Source: Simkania negevensis
Lineage (GTDB): Bacteria > Chlamydiota > Chlamydiia > Chlamydiales > Simkaniaceae
Direction of reading: 5' to 3'
Assembly: GCA_016191565.1 (NCBI GenBank)
Contig: JACPWA010000092.1
Coordinates: forward strand, 1-5,000
DNA length: 5,000 bases
Shown piece by piece: positions 1 to 5,000 of the stretch (position 1 is the stretch's first letter; each line of letters starts with the position of its first letter). A program made the translations under genes and the position numbers. The notes beneath the pieces were generated by a model. It had not been told where the DNA came from and did not search any database. It worked only from the letters and a program-made list of their open reading frames with translations.

Positions 1-2
1 AA

Positions 3-1910
3 GCGACGCTCATTTTAAGGCAAGAGTCTGTAAAAGATATTGGCTTTATCTATCAGATCAAGGAAGAGGAAGTTAAACAAAGGCGAGATGAATTTGAGCA
101 GCTCCTTATCAAAGATCAAACTTGGCGCACCTTTCTTCCAAATAGCACCTTTGAAGATTTGTCCAATGAAGCAGATAGGGTAGCAGACTATTTAGGGAAG
201 GCTCGCTTTACGGACCCTCGCACTTATGAGAGGCTTTCTACCTTGCAGCTCCTTCTTCCTTACATCTACCTTCTTTCTCCTTCCTTCCAGGATGAAAAGG
301 GCTCTTTTGCCACCAGTTTTTGGGCAAATCTCCGGATGGCGCTTTCTCATCATTCTAGGAAAAGAGAGGGAGAGCTGCTTTATATTACGGAACATTTTCA
401 GGGGGGGACATGGGGATTCTCTCAAGACTCCTCTCTACAAAATGAGCTCAAGCAGAAAGTAGAAAAAAGTGTTCCTATGAAATGTAGCACGATTCAGGCT
501 GGAAAACGCATTGTGAATCAAGGAGAGAAAATCACTGCAAAACATGTGGTGATGCTTAAGGCGATGAAAAAAGCGCTTACAGATCATCGGAGGCTTTGGG
601 ATCCCCTTCCGATTTTAAGTAGCCTGATCTTTGCTACGATCATCACTCTACTAGGATTTTTTTATCTTTACGTTTATCAAAAAAAACTTCTTCATTCCGT
701 TTCTAAGCTTGCCCTTTATGCTACCATTATTGTTTTAACTTTGATCCTATCGAAAATCACCGAATATTTTCTTCTTCATAGCTCTGTGGCCCTTTTAGAA
801 GCTGTACGTTACCCTCTCTACCTCCCTTTTGCAGCGATCTTGATCTGCGTTCTACTCAATGCGGAGATCGCTCTTTTCTCAGTCTGTTTTCTTACAGTAA
901 TCTTAGGGTTTTCTCTTGCTGTAGATCCTAGCCGTTTTATTACGAGCAATCTTTTAACAGGGGTGCTTGCTATTTTAGCTTCTCGCAAAGTTAGCAAGAG
1001 GAAGGAGGTCTTTACGGTCTGCGCTAAGATATGGTTTGCCTCGATTCCGATTTTTTTCGTTTATAATTTTATCCAAAATATCTTTTGGAATTTTACGACC
1101 CTTTCTGATCTTACCACCTCTTTTTCCTTTTTAGCCCTGACCTCTATCCTTGTTGTTGGTCTTCTTCCTGTCTTCGAATCGCTTTTTCATGTGATGACCG
1201 ATATTACTTTGATGGAATATATGGACCCTAGCAATGAACTTTTAAAAAGACTTGCTATTGAGGCTCCAGGAACCTATCACCATTCCCTTATTGTAGGAAC
1301 GATTGCTGAAGCAGCAGCCAAAATTATCGGTGCCAATGGGCTTCTCTGCCGTGTTGCTACTCTTTACCACGATGTAGGAAAACTCTTTAATCCTCACTAT
1401 TTTACAGAAAATCAACTAGGGGGATTTAATATCCACCAATTGCTTACTCCTCTTGAATCGGCTCAGGTGATCATAGCTCATGTTCCTGAAGGAGAAGTGC
1501 TTGCAAAAAGATTCGGACTCCCACAGTCTTTTATTGATATCATTAGGGAGCACCATGGCACCACCCTCGTCTATTATTTCTACTCTAAACAGGTAGAGCA
1601 ATTGGGAGGGGACCCAGATGCAGTCAATGAAAAAGAGTTCCGCTATGGAGGCCCTAAACCTCATTCTAAAGAATCAGCCATCATTATGATGGCTGATAGC
1701 GCAGAAGCAGCTTCCCGCTCTTTGGAGGACCCTAACGAGGAGTCGATTGCAGAGCTTGTCCAACGACTGCTTGCAGAAAAGCTTGAGGATGGGCAGTTTG
1801 ATGAATGTCAGCTCACCTTTGAGGAGTTTGGTAAGATCAAGCAGTCGATTATCAAGTCGATCACTTTCGCGTTGCATATTCGGATTAACTATCCAGTTAA
1901 AAAGTCTTAA
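3..1910 (+). CDS. pgpH: 7TM-HD family phosphohydrolase, PgpH/YqfF type (5' end outside window)
   Basis: This is a membrane-bound HD-domain phosphohydrolase; characterised PgpH relatives hydrolyse the second messenger c-di-AMP on the cytoplasmic side. The frame is open from base 3 to the TAA at 1908-1910, giving 635 visible codons, and it continues past the left edge, so the true start is not seen. The N-terminal part, up to about base 600, matches the extracytoplasmic domain that precedes the membrane region, including the typical IQAGKRIVNQGEKIT stretch (489-533). About seven hydrophobic segments follow between 609 and 1180. The catalytic HD domain starts after APGTYHHSLIVG (HH at 1278-1283), with the HD pair in YHDVGK at 1368-1373, REHHG near 1548-1562, and a later metal-ligand-type Asp in MADSAEA (1689-1709). 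All expected HD motifs are intact. The C-terminus resembles chlamydial homologues, as far as I can judge from memory. The substrate is inferred from the family. Confidence 0.93.
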   Translation, partial: ATLILRQESVKDIGFIYQIKEEEVKQRRDEFEQLLIKDQTWRTFLPNSTFEDLSNEADRVADYLGKARFTDPRTYERLSTLQLLLPYIYLLSPSFQDEKGSFATSFWANLRMALSHHSRKREGELLYITEHFQGGTWGFSQDSSLQNELKQKVEKSVPMKCSTIQAGKRIVNQGEKITAKHVVMLKAMKKALTDHRRLWDPLPILSSLIFATIITLLGFFYLYVYQKKLLHSVSKLALYATIIVLTLILSKITEYFLLHSSVALLEAVRYPLYLPFAAILICVLLNAEIALFSVCFLTVILGFSLAVDPSRFITSNLLTGVLAILASRKVSKRKEVFTVCAKIWFASIPIFFVYNFIQNIFWNFTTLSDLTTSFSFLALTSILVVGLLPVFESLFHVMTDITLMEYMDPSNELLKRLAIEAPGTYHHSLIVGTIAEAAAKIIGANGLLCRVATLYHDVGKLFNPHYFTENQLGGFNIHQLLTPLESAQVIIAHVPEGEVLAKRFGLPQSFIDIIREHHGTTLVYYFYSKQVEQLGGDPDAVNEKEFRYGGPKPHSKESAIIMMADSAEAASRSLEDPNEESIAELVQRLLAEKLEDGQFDECQLTFEEFGKIKQSIIKSITFALHIRINYPVKKS

Positions 1911-1974
1911 CTTATTTACTATTAAGTACATATGTTATAATACTAGATAAATAAGTATTAATTAATTTATTATT

Positions 1975-2002
1975 TTGAAATAAAACAATATTGATGTATA
2001 AT
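1975..2002 (+). promoter_or_regulatory. Sigma70-type promoter for the 440-residue gene
   Basis: TTGAAA (1975-1980) and a perfect TATAAT (1997-2002) are separated by 16 bases. Transcription would start near 2008-2010 and leave a leader of about 40 bases before the ATG at 2050. In such AT-rich DNA a chance match is possible, but both boxes are good and correctly placed. A second perfect TATAAT with an extended TG lies at 1933-1941; it has only a poor -35 and could be an auxiliary start. Confidence 0.6.
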
Positions 2003-2035
2003 TGATATTATATAAGTAAATTAAAAATAAATAAT

Positions 2036-2042
2036 AAGAGGT
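2036..2042 (+). promoter_or_regulatory. Ribosome binding site of the 440-residue gene
   Basis: AAGAGGT lies 7 bases before the ATG at 2050-2052. It fits the anti-Shine-Dalgarno sequence with one interruption and supports that ATG as the start. Confidence 0.65.
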
Positions 2043-2049
2043 AATAACT

Positions 2050-3372
2050 ATGTCAGCCTATTTTGATGCCGCAATAAGTGGCTTAACACCAAAATGTCCC
2101 GTAAACACTCCAAAAGCCCCTGCGTCCTCTAGCTTAAGGCCACAGTCGGGATCTACGTCATCTTCTACTTCTTTACAAGGTCGCGTTACAGAAAAAGGAG
2201 GAGCCTTTGATAGCATTATTTCTGCTATTTGTCGTTTAATTGCCTGGATATGGCCAAGTAGCGTCTCTACTCAGACAAGTAGTGCTTCTTCCCCAAGTAA
2301 GCTCCTAGCTTCTTTTGAAAAACCCTATACACATACTTTTGAAGCTGGTAGTGACCAAGAGGTCATGCAAGATAGTCAAGGTCAACCACTGATGAGAAGT
2401 GTGTTTAGTAAGAAGGAGGGTCAAGAAACGGAAACTACTCTCGGTCGGTTTAGGCAAGATGTTCTTGGTCAAGGGACGTCTTATACACTTTCTTTTAATG
2501 ATCAGAATGTTAAGGACTCTTCTACAGTAAAAAAAGCACAAGAGGATTTAGAAACGCTAGTGAAACAAATGGAAAAGGATGCTATCGATGAAATGCCGTT
2601 TACACCAACAAAACGAGAGCAGTTGAAGGAAAGCGAAAATCCAGTACAAGCTCTGAGAGATTTTGCAGACAGTATTAAAGATGGATTTAATTTTGAGCAA
2701 ACGGAAGAACAAGCTCTTGCAGTTATAGATACTTTTCCTGAGCTTACAGAAAAGTATCGCGAAAAGTTGAAAGAGCAGATTAAAGAGCAGTTTAGACAAC
2801 ATCCTCCTGCTACAAAGATGCTTGCTACAAAGAAAGAACAAGACAAACAAGAGGGAATTGATGCGAGCAGAGAAACTGGGCTTCGAGGCTTAATTGACTT
2901 TGATGACCAGCTTCAGCAGGCGGTACAAAAAAATACAGAAGGACAAGCAGAACAAGCTAGACTTGAGAAAGTACTTCCAACAGCAATCTGTACTGCACTT
3001 CAAACATGGGCTGGGTACAAAGAAGGGGAAGAAATAGGTCCCGTTTCTTATGCAGACCCTTACTATGTAGCTCAGGCTATCCTCTCTGAAGAAATTCGTG
3101 GCATCAACTTCAGCCAGAAAGAAATAGAATTAGGAGCTTCGAGTTCTGCGTATGACGTGGCTATTAAAAGAGGTACCCATAAAGTAAACTTACACAGGCA
3201 AAATGACGTTCCTGTCATTAAAACGATAAGCGAGGTAAACGTTGAAGAAACTGGATCGGGAGAGGTAGTGAAAAAGTACCGAGTAGAAGAAGAATATACC
3301 ATTACGAAAGGTGCAGAAGGAGAGCCTTGCAAAGTAGCTTATTCTAGAAGCATGACTCCTATTGCAGAGTAA
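2050..3372 (+). CDS. Hypothetical protein, 440 aa, Ser/Thr-rich N-terminus, candidate secreted protein
   Basis: I do not recognise this family. The start is supported by the upstream AAGAGGT and promoter; the stop is TAA at 3370-3372. Residues 1-50 are low in acidic residues and rich in Ser, Thr, Pro and Ala. A short hydrophobic stretch follows at about 53-69 (FDSIISAICRLIAWIWP), then another Ser-rich linker to about 86. Residues 160-305 are charged and probably helical, with many Glu, Lys and Gln and possible coiled-coil parts (for example around 231-250). Residues 365-440 look beta-rich. There is no Sec signal peptide with a cleavage site and no catalytic motif I can name. The disordered Ser/Thr N-terminus plus one short hydrophobic patch is compatible with a chlamydial type III secreted protein, but this is inference only. 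It has its own promoter and terminator, so it appears to be monocistronic. Confidence 0.85.
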   Translation: MSAYFDAAISGLTPKCPVNTPKAPASSSLRPQSGSTSSSTSLQGRVTEKGGAFDSIISAICRLIAWIWPSSVSTQTSSASSPSKLLASFEKPYTHTFEAGSDQEVMQDSQGQPLMRSVFSKKEGQETETTLGRFRQDVLGQGTSYTLSFNDQNVKDSSTVKKAQEDLETLVKQMEKDAIDEMPFTPTKREQLKESENPVQALRDFADSIKDGFNFEQTEEQALAVIDTFPELTEKYREKLKEQIKEQFRQHPPATKMLATKKEQDKQEGIDASRETGLRGLIDFDDQLQQAVQKNTEGQAEQARLEKVLPTAICTALQTWAGYKEGEEIGPVSYADPYYVAQAILSEEIRGINFSQKEIELGASSSAYDVAIKRGTHKVNLHRQNDVPVIKTISEVNVEETGSGEVVKKYRVEEEYTITKGAEGEPCKVAYSRSMTPIAE

Positions 3373-3533
3373 TACTAAATGTAAGAAATAAAATGACTAA
3401 AGTGGATCGTCTAATATGTCATCTTTGAAAGATCTTTTCTCGCTAATGTTTAAAAACATAAGCTTTGAAAAGATCTCTCAAACTTGTCACGTTATTCGAG
3501 CCACTTTAGTCATTTTATTTCTTATATTTAGTA
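3373..3533. repeat. 161-bp imperfect palindrome with 33-bp terminal inverted repeats (MITE-like)
   Basis: The arms 3373-3405 and 3501-3533 are reverse complements with a single difference (G at 3381 opposite T at 3525, a G·U pair in RNA). All symmetry is about the same centre, near 3453. AGATCTTTTC (3430-3439) pairs with GAAAAGATCT (3467-3476), and most positions between these blocks pair too, for example 3424-3428 with 3478-3482 and 3412-3414 with 3492-3494. The apex ATGTTT/AAACAT is offset by one base. A related direct repeat is also present: CTTTGAAAGATCT at 3423 and CTTTGAAAAGATCT at 3463. The dinucleotide TA at each end (3373-3374 and 3532-3533) could be a target duplication, as in Tc/mariner or IS630-type elements. 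No transposase is encoded. It starts directly after the stop codon of the 440-residue gene and would fold strongly if transcribed. Confidence 0.8.
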
Positions 3534-3554
3534 TAAAATTTCCCCTCAATTCTT

Positions 3555-3597
3555 TCTAAGAGCCTGTTCTATCGAAGAATGGGCTTTTAGATTTTTT
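3555..3597 (+). terminator. Rho-independent terminator of the 440-residue gene
   Basis: The stem 3555-3570 pairs with 3576-3591 over 16 positions, with three G·U pairs, around the 5-base loop ATCGA. The core is AGCCTGTTCT with AGAATGGGCT, followed by TTTTAGATTTTTT (3585-3597). The T-tract is on the plus side, so it serves the plus-strand gene. It runs into the last codons of the convergent mutase gene. No T-tract follows on the minus strand, so termination in that direction would rest on the hairpin alone. Confidence 0.8.
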
Positions 3598-4291
3598 AGA
3601 GAAACTGTTCTTTTAGCTTTTCTAGCATTAGATCCAGTTTTTTTTCACACTCCTTCATCGTTACATCGATTGCATCTGTAACATTTTTGCGCACCATCCC
3701 ATAGATTTTAATTTTTGGTTCTGTTCCAGAAGGGCGGATCACAAATTTGCTCTCATCTTCAAGGAGAAGGAGAAGGACATCAGAGCGGGGAAGAGTGAGC
3801 TCTCCCTTTTCTTCTGTAAGAAGGTTCTGCTCGATTCCTGTTTGATAATCCTTGATTACTACCACCTTCTTATTGCAGATCTCTTTAGGAGGGGTTTTGC
3901 GTAAAACGGTCATGAGCATTTTCATTGTCCCCATCGCTGAAACGCCGCCATCAAAGGAGAGAGAAAGCTGCTTTTCATGAAAAAGCCCATACTGGAAATA
4001 GATCTGATGGAGGAGATCAATCAGAGTTTTTCCTTCGAGTTTTTGCTCAAGGGCTATTTCAGAAAGAAGGCAGGCAGAGATAATCGCATCTTTATCGCGC
4101 GAGTGAGTTCCATAGAGAAATCCATAGGATTCCTCGGCGCCAAAAAGGAAGTGATAGCCCGTAGGACTCACTTCCCATTCATGGATTTTCTCTCCGATAT
4201 ATTTAAATCCGGTAAGCACTTTAAAGCAGGGGATGTGGAAGGAGGAGGCAATTAGGCTAAAAAGGTCAGTGGTCACAATAGTGGTAATACA
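3596..4291 (-). CDS. Phosphoglucomutase/phosphomannomutase, PgcA type, C-terminal fragment cut at the junction
   Basis: This is the C-terminal part (about 232 residues) of an alpha-D-phosphohexomutase, which moves a phosphate between C1 and C6 of hexoses to feed cell-surface sugar and glycogen pathways. Reading on the minus strand from about 4291, homology begins at ITTIVTTDLF and runs through LTGFKYIGEKI, the sugar-binding motif FGAEESYG, the conserved SRDKDAI, and the phosphate-binding loop RPSGTEPKIKIYG, to the TAA at 3596-3598. Full-length relatives are about 580-600 residues. The missing half would hold the catalytic phosphoserine loop and the DGDGDR metal site, so this fragment cannot be active. 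The open frame continues to an ATG at 4598-4600, but those extra roughly 103 residues are a translation of repeat-bearing foreign DNA and look nothing like a mutase. It converges on the 440-residue gene. Confidence 0.88.
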   Translation of the reverse strand, partial: CITTIVTTDLFSLIASSFHIPCFKVLTGFKYIGEKIHEWEVSPTGYHFLFGAEESYGFLYGTHSRDKDAIISACLLSEIALEQKLEGKTLIDLLHQIYFQYGLFHEKQLSLSFDGGVSAMGTMKMLMTVLRKTPPKEICNKKVVVIKDYQTGIEQNLLTEEKGELTLPRSDVLLLLLEDESKFVIRPSGTEPKIKIYGMVRKNVTDAIDVTMKECEKKLDLMLEKLKEQFL

Positions 4292-4300
4292 AGCAGAATG
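4280..4300. other. Junction between AT-rich and GC-rich DNA (probable chimera point)
   Basis: The last codons that look like mutase (ITTIVTT, down to about 4288) meet DNA of a different character, beginning with GCAGAATGAGTGGGGCAAAG at 4293. Three changes coincide: mutase homology stops in mid-domain, base composition rises to the right, and spaced short repeats appear. The left side fits a Chlamydiota genome and the right side a GC-rich Verrucomicrobiota- or Planctomycetota-like genome. I see no transposase, tRNA, direct repeat or attachment site at the join, which favours an assembly or library chimera over a natural insertion. Confidence 0.7.
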
Positions 4301-4323
4301 AGTGGGGCAAAGGATGGATTCAC

Positions 4324-4350
4324 CACGGATTCCACGGAGGGCACGGATAG
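4324..4350. repeat. ACGGA repeat with 9-base period (three copies)
   Basis: CCACGGATT, CCACGGAGG and GCACGGATA follow one another without gaps, placing ACGGA at 4325, 4334 and 4343. I associate this CCACGGATTCCACGG style with the dispersed intergenic repeats of Verrucomicrobiota and Planctomycetota; that association is from memory. It lies in non-coding DNA right of the junction. Confidence 0.65.
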
Positions 4351-4410
4351 GTGACTTACAGAAGGGAAGGAAGGCAACGGAGATGAGACTGGATGAACAC
4401 GATGGGAAGG

Positions 4411-4434
4411 ACAGGATGACAGGATTTACAGGAT
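4411..4434. repeat. ACAGGAT repeat with 8-9-base period (three copies)
   Basis: ACAGGAT occurs at 4411-4417, 4419-4425 and 4428-4434, and related GGATG and CGATGGG words occur just before (4391-4406). It has the same spacing style as the ACGGA block 60 bases upstream, and the two probably belong to one dispersed intergenic repeat. No coding role is visible. Confidence 0.65.
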
Positions 4435-4630
4435 GGGAGGGGCAAGTGGGCCAATAAAACGACCCATATTCACTCGAAGTCCGCATCATCCATAAGTCCG
4501 CAGAGGTTTCCTTCTGTGAAAGGAGGCCATGTTCCGCTCTCGATTTTCTTTGACCTTGGCCCCGGAAATGAGTACCACAGTCCCGTTCGACAACTGACAT
4601 GCGAATCTGTTCCGATAACTCGATGCTGAT
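4435..4630. other. Non-coding leader region before the PIG-L gene
   Basis: I see no supported gene in this stretch. It contains a 9-base direct repeat AAGTCCGCA (4477-4485 and 4494-4502) and a hairpin GGTTTCCTT (4504-4512) with AAGGAGGCC (4519-4527), 9 pairs including two G·U, without a T-tract. A possible but weak promoter is TTGACC at 4550-4555 with TACCAC at 4573-4578. There is no clear Shine-Dalgarno sequence before the ATG at 4631. Confidence 0.45.
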
Positions 4631-5000
4631 ATGACCACCACCGTTTTACCCCGGCGCGACTTTCTCACCCTGAGCACCGCCGCCCTGCTCCTCGCCACTC
4701 TCAGCGGCGTGCCCACTCCACTCCAAGAGACGAGCTACGCGGGCGGCGCGGTGCCGCCAGACGATGGCAAGCTCCGGATCATCTGCTTCGGCGCACATCC
4801 GGACGATTGTGAGATCCAAGCAGGCGGGACGGCGGCCCTTTGGGCGGCCAAAGGACATCACGTCAAATTCGTCTCCATGACCAATGGGGATATTGGCCAT
4901 TGGCGCGAGGCGGGAGGCCCACTGGCGTTGCGCCGCAAGAGTGAGGTCGAAGCGGCCGCCAAACTCCTGGGCATCACCACCGAGGTTCTGGACATCCATG
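4631..5000 (+). CDS. PIG-L/LmbE family deacetylase-like protein with Tat signal (3' end outside window)
   Basis: These are the first 123 residues of a PIG-L (LmbE-like) protein; characterised members are zinc-dependent N-deacetylases acting on amino sugars or their conjugates, but the substrate here is unknown. The ATG at 4631 is the only possible start, because an in-frame TAA lies at 4616-4618 with no other start codon between. Residues 6-13 (LPRRDFLT) form a twin-arginine motif, followed by a hydrophobic segment to about residue 26, so export by the Tat system is likely. The mature domain begins near residue 47 with KLRIICFGAHPDDCEIQAGG; AHPDD (55-59) is the family's zinc-binding and catalytic motif. 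MTNGDIGHW (83-91) and the helix RRKSEVEAAAKLLGI (101-115) also fit. The high G+C and the Tat leader are unlike the left half of the window. The gene runs off the right edge. Confidence 0.9.
   Translation, partial: MTTTVLPRRDFLTLSTAALLLATLSGVPTPLQETSYAGGAVPPDDGKLRIICFGAHPDDCEIQAGGTAALWAAKGHHVKFVSMTNGDIGHWREAGGPLALRRKSEVEAAAKLLGITTEVLDIH

Larger units (their letters stand above)
1911..2049. other. AT-rich intergenic region with promoter
   Basis: This 139-base gap separates the HD phosphohydrolase from the 440-residue gene. It is extremely AT-rich (1921-1980 has 7 G/C in 60), much more so than either flank. There is no GC-rich hairpin with a T-tract after the first gene; only weak AT-only inverted repeats occur, such as CTTATTTA at 1911-1918 with TAAATAAG at 1948-1955. 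The right half holds a promoter and a ribosome binding site, described separately. No small gene is supported here. Confidence 0.7.

Noticed and set aside
159..161. TTG as the start of the HD phosphohydrolase
   Set aside because: The frame is open upstream to base 3, and the upstream residues continue the extracytoplasmic domain. No Shine-Dalgarno sequence precedes the TTG. The gene begins outside the window.
1911..1955. AT-only inverted repeat as a terminator for the HD phosphohydrolase
   Set aside because: The 8-pair stem has only one G·C pair, a loop of 29 bases and no T-tract after it.
2502..2850. Two Cys/Phe/Ser-rich minus-strand frames
   Set aside because: Both are antisense to the Lys/Glu-rich helical middle of the 440-residue protein, and such frames arise from the AT-rich, purine-rich coding strand.
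3373..3533. CRISPR or riboswitch interpretation of the palindrome
   Set aside because: There is only one repeat pair in inverted orientation and no spacer series. It follows a stop codon between convergent genes, so there is no downstream gene for a riboswitch to control.
3977..4255. 92-codon plus-strand frame
   Set aside because: It is antisense to well-conserved mutase sequence (including the EESYG region) and has no plausible protein features.
4550..4578. TTGACC and TACCAC as a promoter for the PIG-L gene
   Set aside because: The spacing is 17 bases but the -10 match is poor, so this cannot be separated from chance.
4529..4597. 22-codon plus-strand frame after AGGAGG
   Set aside because: AGGAGG is only 2 bases from the ATG, too close for normal initiation, and the peptide has no recognisable leader features.
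4292..4600. N-terminal extension of the mutase frame to an ATG at 4598-4600
   Set aside because: The roughly 103 residues are translated repeat DNA with no resemblance to a mutase, and there is no ribosome binding site. The frame is open by chance.
4646..4999. 117-codon minus-strand frame
   Set aside because: It is antisense to the PIG-L domain, whose AHPDD motif and Tat leader are clear on the plus strand. Long antisense frames are common in GC-rich DNA.

Overview
The window reads as two unrelated pieces of bacterial DNA joined near position 4290. The left piece (1 to about 4290) is AT-rich; for example, 2521-2580 has 20 G/C in 60. Its codon use and gene content fit a member of the Chlamydiota, probably an environmental lineage. 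This placement is inferred from the style of the 7TM-HD protein, whose C-terminal half resembles chlamydial versions from memory, and from the low G+C. No marker gene is present to confirm it. The right piece (about 4290-5000) is GC-rich; 4741-4800 has 42 G/C in 60. It carries a Tat-exported PIG-L/LmbE-type protein preceded by spaced ACGGA and ACAGGAT repeats, a style I associate with Verrucomicrobiota and Planctomycetota intergenic DNA.

Layout. (1) Positions 1-1910, plus strand: a 7TM-HD phosphohydrolase of the PgpH/YqfF type, cut at its 5' end by the window edge; c-di-AMP hydrolysis is the role known for the family. (2) Positions 1911-2049: a very AT-rich gap with a good sigma70-type promoter and a Shine-Dalgarno site. 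(3) Positions 2050-3372, plus strand: an unrecognised 440-residue protein with a Ser/Thr/Pro-rich N-terminus and a short hydrophobic patch. (4) Positions 3373-3533: a 161-bp nearly continuous palindrome with 33-bp terminal arms, probably a MITE-like element. (5) Positions 3555-3597: an intrinsic terminator for the plus-strand gene, whose T-tract touches the end of a convergent gene. (6) Positions 3596 to about 4291, minus strand: the C-terminal part of a PgcA-type phosphoglucomutase/phosphomannomutase, which stops abruptly at the junction and lacks its catalytic serine and metal-binding regions. (7) About 4292-4630: repeat-bearing non-coding DNA. (8) Positions 4631-5000, plus strand: the N-terminal 123 residues of the PIG-L protein.

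No functional operon links these genes. The first two read the same way but are separated by 139 bases with their own promoter. The mutase fragment converges on the second gene. The PIG-L gene probably belongs to another genome. The main points for a reader are the likely chimeric (or, less likely, recombined) junction and the large palindrome between the convergent genes.
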